Shown: piece by piece, positions 22,363 through 34,097 of the stretch
Layout of the letters: the number at the start of each line of letters is the position of its first letter
Position numbering within the stretch: position 1 is the stretch's first letter
Assembly: GCA_000349905.1 (NCBI GenBank)
Contig: KB722743.1
Coordinates: 959,420-1,023,419, forward strand
Length of the DNA stretch: 64,000 nt
Direction of reading: 5' to 3'
DNA from: Volvariella volvacea V23
Taxonomy: Eukaryota > Basidiomycota > Agaricomycetes > Agaricales > Pluteaceae
Notes under the pieces: model-generated
Told to the model about the DNA's origin: nothing
What the model saw: only the letters and a program-made list of their open reading frames with translations
The model's database searches: none
Translations under genes and position numbers: made by a program

Positions 22363-25300
22363 ATGTCCCAACCAGAACCAGGTGATGCGCCTGTCGCTGC
22401 TGTTCTCCAGCCGATAACCAACGACCCGGCCATTGGAAACGCATCAGCAGCAAACGGAGCCTCAGACAACGTCACCGAGGTCGCTGCATCGAAAGTCGAG
22501 CAGCCTGGTGCGGTTGTGGATGATAAACCTGCCACTATCGACGTTTCGCAGAAGGTTGCTGCCACTGAGGTATTCCTTATCGTCGTCTGCCTTTGAGCAT
22601 GCTCACCAAAGTCTTTGTAGCCTGTTGCGTCACATAGTCTCGTTGATTCAGAGGACGTCACTGGTGCATCTACCAGTGCAGACAAGGTCGAGAAAACGGA
22701 CGCGCTCGAGATCGAGGACACGCAGACAGAAGTAACCATTGCCGCCAAACCTACCGATACCCTACATGATGTAAGTTCCTGTCGTGATGGAACCAGAAAT
22801 TCCAACGTCACCGACGACCCTTTCCCAATGACAACAGGTGACTCACGTCAATAATGAAGCTGATGACACAGCGAAGCCGAGCCTGGCCGCTGTAGATTCC
22901 GTGCATCTGAAGGAGGAGGTCGCGTCAGATGTAGCAGTTGAGGTGAGTAACCCTTCTTTGTTATCATCATTGTGGCTCATGATGTCGTGTGCGCTTACAT
23001 CCGGTCTATCATTTTGTGATGAAGACCCCTGTGGCACCAAGCGAAACTGGCGTTTCTGACGATGTCCCGACGAATACGCCTGCCCAACCCACCGTCCCCG
23101 TCGAAGCTGAGGATGAACCTTCAGACGTTCCTCCCGAATCGGGTTCTTCCGGCAATAAGCAAATAAGCGAATCACTGGCCGAGAACGAAGAGCTAATATC
23201 AGCCGTCGAGAATGCACCTACACAGCCCGAACCGGTCAAGCTGAGAGTTGACAAATCCAAGGAGGGCACAGTGGAAGCTGCTGTGGAGTCGCCAAAGGTG
23301 GAAACGTCTGGCGTTCCTGTGGGGAATGACGCCGAGATTACACGTGGTCCGGAGGTTGCAGAAAATGTATTAGCTCAGGAGCAGGCAGAGAAAGCACCAA
23401 TCTCAGCGATAGGAGCTGACCCCATCATAGGTGTTATTGGTGGCGACACCGGTGTACAGGAGACTGTTGTCACTCCAATGGAAGCTAAGGTTGAGAGTGT
23501 ACAACTCGCAACCAAGGAGCCTGCCGCCGCACCCGCCAGCGAAGCTTCCCCATCTATTCCACAATCTTTATCCACTGAATTTCATGAAGATTCGCCTCCT
23601 TTACCTGAAGCTCCCGCAGTATCTGTGACTGAGACGCCGGCAGCCAGTGATGCTATTGTCGAAGAAGTCACCCACAAGCCAGAAGAACAACCACCCCAAG
23701 TCTCCACCGAGGAGGTTAACTCACAGCCACTGGAGATAGCCGTCGGGGAAGCGAAGATCGATTCCATAACCTCACCACCTGCTGCGGACAATGCACCTGT
23801 TGTCTCCAAGGAGGAGTTACCTATCAACGACTCCCTTGATACTTCCACTACCTCTGTTGAAGGCTCAAAAGACTCAACAACGGAAGTTGAAGTAAACGAG
23901 CCTGCTGCAAATTCGCCTGAGACGCCTCAGGCTATTGAAGTAGAACCCCAACAAGCTATTGCAGAGCCAGCCGGAGCGGTCGAAGAGCCACAACCCTCCG
24001 GGCCAGTTGCTGAACCAGCTGTAATTGAACATGTCCCAGCCGTTACTAAAGAGCCCATAGTCCATACCGAACCTGCAGTGCATCCGGTCGAGAAGGCCCC
24101 CGCTGAACCACCCGTCGCAGCTGAGGAAGTGGGCATTGGTGATGGAACCCCACTTGATACGTTTGTCGAGCCCGTGACGAGTGAAGACCCTATTGCTCCA
24201 GAGGGATCATCCCCAGTTGTCGTCCAGGATACCACGGCTACTGTTGCTGATGAAGGAAGTGGATTGCCATCGGCTTCTACAGAGGAAGCCACTGCCAGTG
24301 AAATACTTGAAAGTGCTGTTGTACCCACTGCTACGAGCACCAAAGAACCTCCCCAAATATCAGCGTCAACAGAGGTAAAGGAAATCACACCAGTTACTGC
24401 AGCCGTCCAAGAAGTTTCTGCCATTGCTGAGACGCCAGCAGACAACTCTAAGCCCTTGGCTGATGCTCCTACAGAAGCACCACCCGCAGAGGAAGGACGG
24501 ATAGCCACTGCAGATGCCCTGCCCGAGCAATCTGAACCCATTCTGATCGATCCTGTATCAACCATTGTGGAAGCATCCTCTGCGCCAATCGATTCAGAGA
24601 TATTCGTGCCGAAGGAACCTGCTGTAGTTGAAACTCTTGTCGAACCTCCAGAGCCATTACCTACCAACCAAAAGGAGGAGCATGAAGACCCAGTCTCGAT
24701 CATTGAAGTGAACACGCACGTTGAGTCTACACCCGCAGCAAATGCAACAGAAGTCGCACCACCCACCGAAAATACTGGCAGTGTTCCTGTAGGAGCAGAA
24801 TCTATCCCGGAGGAGATTGTAAGCACTTCTGCCCTGTTCTCGATTTGGATTAGCTTATCATAGATCTTAGGGAGCAACAAGTGAACCCGTGCAGAGTGAG
24901 GCTGTTATCGAAGAAAGTACCCCTGAAAGCACACCACAGACCTCAGTGGAAATAAGTCAGAACGTAGATTATGATGACAGCGCAAAGGCCGATGAAGCGA
25001 ACTCTGCGCAAGATTTACCTCCGACAATCCCTGTTGTCCCTGCTTTCTCCGAACCCCTTGTTGATTCGACCGCCGTTCCCATCGAATCTCACTCTCAGGT
25101 GGATGACCCACAACCCTCGAAGAAGGAAGGGTATGAAGAAATCCCTGTCGAACAGGTGAAGGCCGAGGAGGTCCTTAGTTCGCAGGTGCCTGCAGCCGTG
25201 GAACTCGGAGTAATTAGCACACCAGCTGATGAGGTGCTAGACAATGGGCCACAAGTGAGTTCATCAACGAGGAGGATAGGTCAACATGCTGAACCAAATT

Positions 25301-28300
25301 TCCAGGTTGTTCGTCCTGTTACACCACTCCAAGTAGAGACAGAAATCGAGCGGCCTAAATCACCTTGGACTCCCTCATTGCAAGTCACAACTGTTGGACG
25401 TAGTGTTTCATCTGAGCCTGAAGTTGTGGAGGACACCCAGGATGACTCCTTGAATATAGAAGATAGTAAACGAGAACAAGGGCAACACGAGGGCGCCCCA
25501 GTTTTACTCAACGTGTCAGACACGAGTACACCCCATGTAGACACTGAACATGAGGCAGTAAGCTCGGGTAACGCAGCATTAGAGGTATGACCCTTCACAT
25601 TCTTAGTTCCCCTCGTTATTTAATGACGCATTCACGTAGGCTGCTCCGGAGGCCTCGGCAGCCAGTAGTTCTCTCGAAGTTCCGAGACCTTGGACGCCAT
25701 CTTATTCCGTACATTCACAGGGTAGCCCTATCCAAAAACCTGCTGATCTCGAAGCGGAGCAACCCGTTAATGAGGCGGTGGTATCGGATAAACCAGAAGT
25801 TGAACCAGTTGCTGCTGACGACATTCACATATTGGATGCAGGGGAGAAGCTGACTGAAGAGGTACCATCACTGAACATCGCACCTGCTCCAGCCTCCGAT
25901 GCTGTTCATGAAACTTCTGTGGAAGCTACCAGCAACTGGACGCCATCATTCTCAGTCCATACACAAGGAGCTTCGGAGCAAACGGCGGACGAGCAGCCTA
26001 TCCCTGAGGCCTCTACCCATGAGCCTGTTCAGAGTGCTGTAGACGAGGTGGTTATCAATCCTCAAGCTAAATCTTCGGAGAAGTTGATTCCGGTTGACTC
26101 TGTTGAGGCCACTGCAGATGCACCTCAGGTTGCAGAAACGACCACCACTGAAGCGTCTTGGACTTCATCATACTCCGTCCATGCGCAAGGCACGCCCGCG
26201 GAGAGCCCTATCATTGTTGAAGAATCCCAGACAGCTCCTGAACCTGTGCTGAATCACGAGCCACAAAATTCGCCCTCGACCCTTCCTGAAGTCACAATGG
26301 ATGCTCCTGCAGAGACAGCAAAATCAGCTGCGACTGTGTCTGCTGACCCCGTTGAAGCGCCTTGGGCTGCTTCATATTCCGTTCATTCGCAAGGTACACC
26401 CCTCCAAACCCCTGTTGAGGTTGACGAACACCCTGTATCCAATTTAGAATTCAACGCAAGGTCTCATGACGAGGCAGCCAACGATGCTACCCCCGAAACT
26501 CAAGTCGAAGACACAAGCCCTGTTGTCCCCCCACCTTCAAACACAACCTCTGATGTCATTGTGCCTAGCTCCACGCTTGAAGCTTCGTGGACTCCGTCAT
26601 ATTCGGTTCATGCACAAGGTACTCCACTTCAGAGGCCTATTGAGACCTCAGAACAGCCCATTCCTGAGGCTCTCTCCCTTAATCCAGAAGAGGAATTAGA
26701 ATCTAGCTCGAGTGCCGCGGCAGGTGATGCCGCCAGAACTGCTTCAGGTGCTGTTATGGAGCCTCAGTGGACACCATCCTACTCTGTCCACTCCCAAGGT
26801 AGTGAAAGCCCGTCACTTGAACAGGAATCCCAGGATTCGCACACTTCACAGTCTCTCTCAGAGACACCTCAATTATCAGAAGCGCCTACGCCTGCAGAGC
26901 CCAACGCGAGCGAGCTCGTAACTACTGCCTTAGATGTGCAAAGACCCTGGACGCCCTCATACTCTATCCATTCTCAAGGTAGTCCTCTTCAAAAGCCAGT
27001 TGATATCGAGGCCGAGTACCCTGTTGCTGAATCGCTGTCTTTGTCGCCGCAACCCCCTGCTGAGGAGTTACCTGTGCAGCCTGCTGCGGATATACTTGCA
27101 TCTTCAGCCCCATTTGATAATGCAAAAGAGGCACTCGAAGCACCAAGGCCATGGACACCCTCCTATTCCGTTCATGCACAGGGCAGTCCACAGAATCCCC
27201 CCGTAAACCTCTCCCTTGAGCAACCTTTTGAGGAAGCCACCAAGAATGAACAAGCAGAGGTGGCGGAGGAACCAGTGACTATCCAACGGATATTGTCGGC
27301 CGTTCCTCCAGCTGCTGCGACAGCTAGCGTACCAGCCTTAAAGGTTAGTACCGAGCCCTCAGTCCTCCAGCAGCCAATTGTCCTCGTAGAAGACGACAAA
27401 GGAGGTATCTCGACGGTGAGACCAATGTTGTTACTATTATAGACAGAATATCTCATTCGATCTTGTAGCCCTTGGATGAACCCGAAGAATTCATTACAGC
27501 GAACGAGCCAAGCGTATCCGCGACCTCAGTAGAACCAGAGCAAGTGCGATCACAGTCACCTTCATGGGTACCATCATACTCTGTCAGCCAGCAAGGCAGT
27601 CCCGCCCCTGTGCAAGCAGAACTACCCGCAGAAACAGAACCTCAGGAAGCCGCGCTAGCGTGGGTTCCGTCATACTCCGTTAGCAGGCAAGGTAGCCCGG
27701 CCCCTGTGCATGCTGCACTGCCCGAGGAATCTATTGCTTCTGCTGCTGGAACACAATCTACTGATGACTCCCAGCCGACTGCCACCAATATAGTGGTGAC
27801 ACTATCGCCATTAACAACCTTGATGACAGAGGCTGCAAAATCAAAGGTAAGGTTCATTAGTACCTATCAATTGCATATCCTCAATTGAATATTTTATCAG
27901 GAATCACTCCGAGAGCCTGCAGTAGTTGCTAGTGACGAGCCTGGCCCGCGAGTTCCAGGCTCCTGGACTCCCAGCTATTCAGTGACACGAAGCGGCTCAG
28001 AGCCTCCCTTGGATAAGTTTGAGCCTCTTCCGGCATCCTTGGTTGTTCCAGAAGTGGTTGTTTCGGAGTCTTCTCATGCTGCACGCGAACTGTCAGAGCC
28101 ATCGACGCTCGTTGCAGAAGATGGCAAGCATACACGAGAGGGAACCAGTGGCTCAGTCTTTGGGTCCACTAGGTATGTCTCTAAATCGCAGCACTGAAAT
28201 GCTTCTGACTGTGGGCTTGTAGGAGCGCAAATGAGCTTCTTGCTGTGGACGACAACGATGTCGATGACGATGTACCACCCCTCGACACTTCTCAGATCAT

Positions 28301-28538
28301 TTATCGTCCAAGGCTCGAATCTACAACTTCCTCGCGTTTCTTCCCTGGTGGTTGGTTTTCCTCCCCATCCAAAATTGTTGACGAAGGACGCACTTCGCTT
28401 GACGTTGCTCAAGGAGAATTCATTGCATCAAAACCGACTTCGCCAGTCGAAGCTGCTGATGCAGTACTTAGCGACGAGGACAATGACAACAGCGAAGCCC
28501 CTGGTCCAAAGAAATCTAGGTGGTGTGTCATAATGTAA
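22363..28538 (+). CDS. Giant acidic repeat protein with C-terminal CaaX box
   Basis: Ten exons: 22363..22569, 22621..22770, 22838..22942, 23025..24818, 24871..25254, 25306..25584, 25640..27415, 27469..27846, 27901..28172 and 28223..28538, about 1,886 residues. All joins keep phase; the intron at 25255-25305 is 51 nt and could be read through. The N-terminal 950 residues are almost entirely Ala, Glu, Pro, Val, Thr and Ser, strongly acidic and surely disordered. From about residue 950 on, a motif with consensus WTPSYSVHxQGSP recurs about twelve times at 30-110-residue spacing. The tail has a more ordered segment (RFFPGGWFSSPSKIVDEGR) and ends KKSRWCVIM: a CaaX box whose final Met favours farnesylation, preceded by basic residues. 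I recognise no family. The sequence suggests a membrane-tethered, extended scaffold with repeated short docking motifs; this is inference. Confidence 0.82.
25640..28010 (+). repeat. WTPSYSVHxQGSP peptide-repeat array within the CaaX protein
   Basis: Clear copies begin near 25686, 25934, 26154, 26359, 26582, 26763, 26941, 27146, 27560, 27658 and 27966; a degenerate one (SPWTPSLQV) is near 25359. Spacing is about 180-250 bp except for the pair at 27560 and 27658, which also share QGSPAPV. The linkers vary freely while W, S-Y-S and the Q-G pair are kept, which points to selection on a short linear motif rather than a recent satellite expansion. Confidence 0.8.
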
Positions 28539-28826
28539 AGGGATGGAACATATTGCCCTACTTTCTTTTGATTATATTGACGACTTCATGACCTATCTTC
28601 CTTACTTCTCTTATACTGATTTACTCACCGTGCCTAATCAATGTTGCGACTTGTCTCTATGCTTCATCTTTCTTGAATTCGTCCATATTTAGGTCGTACC
28701 TGTACTTAGTGTCCACTCACCATAAATTTCCATGCCGTTGAATACTTCACCGGATAGCATTTCCAATACAATACCCAGTCGCTTTTTTCAAAGCGATATT
28801 GATTACTTAACGAAACAAATAATGTA
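28539..28826. other. Intergenic region before tRNA-Tyr
   Basis: AT-richer 3' region of the CaaX protein gene. No further feature was seen before the tRNA. Confidence 0.5.
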
Positions 28827-28912
28827 CCGATCTTAGCTCAGTTGGAAGAGCGCGAGACTGTAATGGTTACCCTGTCATCTTGAGGTCGCCTGTTCGAGCC
28901 AGGCAGATCGGA
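28827..28912 (+). tRNA. trnY-GUA: tRNA-Tyr (anticodon GTA) with 13-nt intron
   Basis: Full cloverleaf: acceptor stem CCGATCT/AGATCGG (28827-28833 with 28905-28911), D arm GCTC/GAGC, anticodon stem CGAGA/TCTTG, T arm GCCTG-TTCGAGC-CAGGC, and discriminator A at 28912. The anticodon GTA is at 28860-28862. The stem closes only if 28864-28876 is removed, an intron right after position 37, as in all eukaryotic tRNA-Tyr genes. A T6 run at 28916-28921 is the Pol III terminator. Internal A and B boxes are intact. Confidence 0.95.
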
Positions 28913-28921
28913 TAGTTTTTT
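28913..28921 (+). terminator. Pol III terminator of tRNA-Tyr
   Basis: A run of six T residues a few bases after the tRNA 3' end. Confidence 0.85.
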
Positions 28922-29082
28922 CCCTTCATTTGTAAATTGGTCGTACGTGTATTTCAATTGAAATAAGAATGCATGACAACAACCATAGTGTAATGGTGAA
29001 CAAGGATATCAAGCAGTTTCGACTATGATACATATAATCCGCCACTAGAGGGAATAGTATAACGACAAAACTGGCCACAAAT

Positions 29083-31788
29083 TCAACTATGCAATTCGAC
29101 AATGACGTTAATAGTCATGATGACAATATAACTTGCAATCAGGAGCGTTCCCCACTGGCGAGTGAGGAAATAATCATTCAAGGGAACAAAGATCAAGGTC
29201 GCGGTCAGTAAACCCAAAAGCCCAATGGTACTGACGAATAGAGTTGTGGAAAAGTGTAGGTCATACGGCTTTCCTGTTTGCCCAGTGATGTATGAGCCTG
29301 AAAGCCCGATACCCATAAGGATATTGAGCATTGGACCGCCAAAGCAGGCTGAGAAGCCCATAATGGGTGCAAAAACCTACGCATAGAAGGGAGAACGTTA
29401 AACGCTTGTTCGAGCCATTTCTAGAGTAACTTACTGCAACGCTCATATTTGCTACGAGATCAGCCAGGCTGTTGCCAACGGCAAAGATGGTGAGCCCAAT
29501 CATAGCATCCGAAAGTCCAAAGATGAAGCCAAAGGTCTAGTTTCGACAGAACCCGCACCAGTATGAGCGCTACTCCAATTAACAGTACAGGGACGAGGAG
29601 ATTGCGTACCTGAAGAAGCTGGACAACCTCATCCGCGATCGCCATAATCCAAACGATAGCGACGAAGAAGCCCATTGAACAGCGGGCCATTTTGGCCGTC
29701 GGGTGGTTCCCGCTATCGGGGAAGCTGAGGACCAGGATCGCTGCAGCCGTTCCAATCAGGACTGTCCCCACTGTTATCCAGACTTGTTGGTCAGATCCGC
29801 CTGCAGTTGTCCTGTCAGTATAGGTCCTATCCTTAAAAATACGGCAACTACTGACTGAATAGAATCGTTGAACAGAAAAGGGGACCACAGATGCATTGAG
29901 CTGCAGTCAACCATTTATTGAATGAGAGCTCATGCATTTCTTCCTGAACTTCATCCTCCGCCGTTAGGACTCTTTCAAAGCCCTCTTCTTCGAATTCAAT
30001 CAGTCTGCCATCTGCGCTACTAATCTTCTCGTGTGCAGATGAAGATGAACTGTACGGTGTTAAGACCACTGGTAGTGTGATGGTCAACATCATGACAGCC
30101 GGCGCAGCAACCAGAGAGGCCAGTTGGCCCAGGATACTCTTATTCTGGAAGTGGTGCAGTGTAGGGAAGAGAGTGTGGTAAACGTGTCGAAGAATATAAA
30201 CGAAACGCCCCCATTTTGTGAGGGGCATGTCCACTGTGGTCTCGGTGTTGCTGTACGATGCCGTTGGGGAAGCAGGAGTACGGAATATAGAAGGAACTGG
30301 CGTCGCATCCCCACGTTGGTGAGCATGAGGAGCATTGGCGGATCCTTCAAACAATAGTTCTCCTGGATCGTCCGTTGGCGCTGGAGTAGCCAAAAGATAA
30401 TTTTGTTGTCTATTGTCTAATCGCATACCACTGAGTGCAGCATCCCAGGGATCGATGTTGGGGTCCAAGTGAGGGGTATGCGCAGTGTGGTGTCGTGGTA
30501 AGGCGTGTGTGTGGTAATGACCACCTGCAAATGGTGTAGGTGTATCAAAGAGGCTAAGGCCGGGACTTTGGGCCTTCTGCTGCAGAGAAGTTACAACATG
30601 TCGGAATTCGAGTGCACCAACAAGCGAGAAGGATGGCATCAAAGAAAATCGAGGCGACGCCGTGGGTGATGGCGTTCGTGAGTGAGGTCGACGAGGCAAG
30701 TCATGTGTCTGTAATCGCAGCGGACCCGGATGTGAGACCGCACGAGGTCTGGACGGGAACGGCTGGGGTACTGTCAGGCTCGTTGGAGACAGTGGGCTTA
30801 CTGGATATACAAAGTAAGCACTCTCCACGCGTAGTTCGATGCTTGAACTCACTTTCGTCCCTGTAAGGCTCGGTTACGACGAGATGCGGCTCATCCTGAT
30901 ACTCCGACCTCATAAGGTCCTCGTGGAGCTTTAATCTTTCTCTTCTCCGTTCCCACCAGCTTCCCACTACAACAACTACAACATAGAACACGTAAACGGT
31001 CACCATGAGGCCCGCCTCGATTGCACGAATTTGGCCATCCCAGAGTATAACCAGTAATAAGCTGACGGCCGCAGTGAAGAAGCCAACATCGCGTAGAAAT
31101 GGTCCTCGGTTCACCCTAAATGGCTTGATGATACACATCGACCCGACGACGCACGAGACGATGAAGGATGCCGCTCCGAGCAATTCCCCAATTGCCAAAC
31201 TTCCTGAATCGGCTCTCATGGCTGAGAATGTAGAAAAAACGTCCGGGCTTCCATTTCCAAATGCCAAAAAGGTCACGCCGGCCACGTTCTCATCCAATCC
31301 GAGGAGTTGTGCGATGGTCGCAAGATTGGGAGTAAAGAAATCGGAGGCGCTTATCCCCAGCGTTGAGAACAGGAAGATGAGCCATACGACCAGGCTGCCG
31401 AATATGAACGGACGGACGGAGTTGTCTGCACAGAAGTAGTGCTGTAGGTAGTTGATGGAGAGGAAGGTCTCCGAAACGGGACAACTGTCTTCAATGTGGC
31501 GGCACTGGTCTGGTGCTGGAAAGATGATAGGACGACACTGGAGCGATGTGTGAATGGAAAACAAGAACAAGATTTAGATCGGAACCCGACCTCTTTCTCT
31601 GGCGCGCCAGATGAGAGCGCTGTTGCATTGGGAGTGAGGAGTTCTAATGAGATGCGCTTCACGAGACTGCGGTCGGCATGGTAGGAAGCTGGTGATCGCG
31701 CGGTGTATGTGTAGCGACTGTGAGACCAGAGGATGCACTGGATAACAAGGACAAGGATAAAGATAAGCCTTGCTGGGGCAGAGGACAT
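29083..31788 (-). CDS. Na+/Ca2+-exchanger (CaCA) family transporter
   Basis: Minus-strand exons 31788..31591, 31537..30878, 30822..29856, 29800..29610, 29536..29435 and 29376..29083, about 803 residues. A hydrophobic N-terminal signal (LIFILVLVIQCILW) leads to the first exchanger domain with the alpha-1 repeat GVTFLAFGNGSPDVFSTFSA and several membrane helices. A long Pro/His/Ser-rich cytosolic loop (most of exon 3) separates it from the second domain, whose alpha-2 repeat is GLTIFAVGNSLADLVANMSV followed by GFSACFGGPMLNILMGIG. This is the layout of yeast Ycx-like and animal NCKX/NCLX exchangers, which move Ca2+ against Na+, K+ or H+. The acceptor of exon 2 (31537 or 31504) and the junction at 30878/30822 are the uncertain joins. 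The membrane it serves, probably vacuole or ER, cannot be told from sequence. Confidence 0.88.
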
Positions 31789-32094
31789 GAATGTTAGGAA
31801 GAGGAGCTGCAGACGGGGCGAATGGGCACACTACATGCGGGCACTGGACAGCCAGAGTTTGGCCTTGTTAGTGTCGTCACTGCCTTGTAAGTTCCTCCTT
31901 TGGCCGTGTGGCGCCCAAATTTTTGCAAATTATCATCCTCAAGCTCGTAGCGTATATAGAATCGGATACAATCCATTAAATCTGGTAATCCACGTATAAA
32001 TAGCAACACTAGATAACAGGGAACAGACCCCAATAGTCTATACTTTCCCATCTCGAATGAAAGTTAGATGTGTTGGAGCTGACTGATTTCCTTG
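31789..32094. other. Short intergenic region
   Basis: Between two minus-strand genes: promoter of the exchanger and 3' region of the DUF6534 gene. No gene was seen. Confidence 0.5.
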
Positions 32095-34097
32095 TCAGTA
32101 TCGGAGCATACGCAGGTTCGGACATGATAAGCTCACCATTGCGTGGTCAATCCCGAAGTCTTGGGATCTCACACGACGCGAAATGTCGCGCTTTCCAATC
32201 AGTGCATAATCAGTTACATCCTCGATGGGATCTGCTCCTTTCTGACTTACACGAACCAGGGTCCCCGCATGGTCTGAGGAGATAGGAGCAAGGTCCAGAC
32301 TCGTTGACATATCGGTCGTATGCCCGTAATGTTCCGCCAGGCTCCTACGAGAATTCAAGCTTGCAAGGAAGGAATTTGCATATACTGGGCAGGGTCAGGT
32401 GGGCCAGATATACGAAGAAATCGATGCATACGCTTTCCAAATACGAAGTCGATGCCAAATGAATAGAACGATTTGGGCATTGCTACAAACTGTGCAACGT
32501 CATCAATACAATTCAGAGCCCGTGGTAATTCCATTGACGTACCACGATGACCTCCACAATGGCGACAGCACTACGATAGGGGCTGTCAGGTGTGCATCCT
32601 TTAGAGTGTAGAGATGACATACCACGTGAGTATGCAATGATTGATAGCGTAAATTATCAGCTTGTTTAATATGCTGTTGGTATCTTCAAACTCTGTTTTA
32701 CTGCTGCCTAGCAGGATGCATAATGCAGCGGCTATGAGGATGTCCGACAGGACGGCTGTGATAGCAAAGGGTAGTGCGCTTTGGAACTGTAGCAACATCA
32801 GTCACCATGGCATGACAGGAAGAATGCGTCAACGCGTACAATGGCTTCTTGCAGGCGGTCAAATCTGGACTTGATAAAGCTACATTTGTGGTCAGCAGCT
32901 ACTGAGGTATAAAAAGACTGAACGCATACAAGAAAACAACAGTTTCTATACGCACAGAAATAGGTCAGCTACCGCAAGAATTTCGGTCTGTGATGACTGA
33001 CCTATGCCAAAGACTGACATTGAAGCATGTGAATACGATGTCGACCCGTGATGATCATTCTTTCGACTTACCAAAGTGAGCGAAGACGAAAAATGACTGT
33101 CCATATCGGCATGAATTCCGAGTTCAGGCATACGGGTGACCCAAGGACTTACAATAACGCCTGTGATCCACTTCTGGTATCGTTCAGGGCTCACTGTAGT
33201 TCTGGTCAGCTCAACAGACAGATGATCAATAAAATGGGCACAAACTTTTATGTATACGACGGGTGAAGAAGCTTGGGAAGGGTTAGCGCGATGCCTGGCG
33301 TGTGTAGGGAGGTCCTACCATTGAACTACAAAGGCAATACAGACCTACGGGTCGTTAGCAGGCATGTAGGAGAATGTAGACCCTGACTTACATTCATCGC
33401 TATTGATAGCTGCGAGGCAATGTTCAGTACTAAACCACATGGGCTTCATTGCACTCACGTAGAGCGACCTGAAGGCGTTTTTTCATTAGATTAGCCAAAA
33501 GTATGCCGGGAGATGACGTACCAGGTGCCGTGAATGTGCAACCTTGGGTTCGAAAATCCGGGTACCTGCAAATTTTCAGCACCCTCCACCGTCGTAGGCG
33601 ACTGGTACACACGAGGTAGTGATAGACAGCGTGACACACTGGAGCGTATTAGCAGCGACGAAAGGAGGGGCTATCTGGGCTCACTTAATGTGACATGGAA
33701 TGTGTCCATTATCCTGAGGATAGAGTTAACACATCTGGTAGGGTGTCTGTAAATTGACGAACCATATGCCGGCAACCTGAACGGGCATTGACAAACGAGT
33801 TGGGAGGACAAGTGGTAATGTAGACTCACCAGGGCCTTGAGGGTACGGGTATCCCTGGGGAAGTAGATATAATAGAAATATGTCTGCCAAAATCTGCTCA
33901 ACGTCGCAATCACGGCTGAGCGCGACTGGGCTTGCCTGGAGGGTTGTTATCCCGTATACTGCCATTGTAACGAATGCCCCGACGAGCATGGCACCTAGCA
34001 CCGGTCCACGCACGTTGGCGACCACATCTTCTGCGGAGCAAATAGATAAGCGCTTACCAAAGGTGTCCCCTATATCGTCATCTCTTTCCATCTCCAT
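32095..34097 (-). CDS. DUF6534-type seven-helix membrane protein, 17 exons
   Basis: Minus-strand exons 34097..33936, 33883..33830, 33734..33685, 33638..33609, 33565..33522, 33409..33392, 33344..33319, 33271..33246, 33193..33153, 33096..33072, 33013..33002 (12 nt), 32945..32930 (16 nt), 32879..32840, 32786..32626, 32582..32543, 32489..32432 and 32384..32095. The product, about 363 residues, has the family pattern: GPVLGAMLVGAFVTMAVYGI, TYFYYIYFPRDTRTLKAL, RIMDTFHVTL, CHAVYHYLV, FVVQCFFTRRIHK, SDILIAAALCILLGSSKTEF, INKLIIYAINHCILT-like and GKLYANSFLASLNSRRSL, then a soluble tail. The family is expanded in agaricomycetes and its function is unknown; a receptor-like role has been guessed from topology. 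The first intron is GC-AG (CAG/GCAAGC). Exon 2 to exon 3 is out of phase by one base, whereas reading through that intron stays open. Confidence 0.82.

Noticed and set aside
23927..24880. Long minus-strand open frame of 317 codons
   Set aside because: It is the antisense of the acidic repeat protein; Ala/Glu/Pro/Val-rich codons create stop-free Ser/Thr/Gly-rich complements. No family features.
28981..29030. tRNA-like segment CCATAGTGTAATGGT after the tRNA-Tyr
   Set aside because: Resembles a D arm of tRNA-Glu/Asp but no matching anticodon or T arm follows.
33459..33468. Ten-nucleotide exon candidate in the DUF6534 gene
   Set aside because: Including it breaks phase; joining 33522 directly to 33409 keeps frame and the family pattern.
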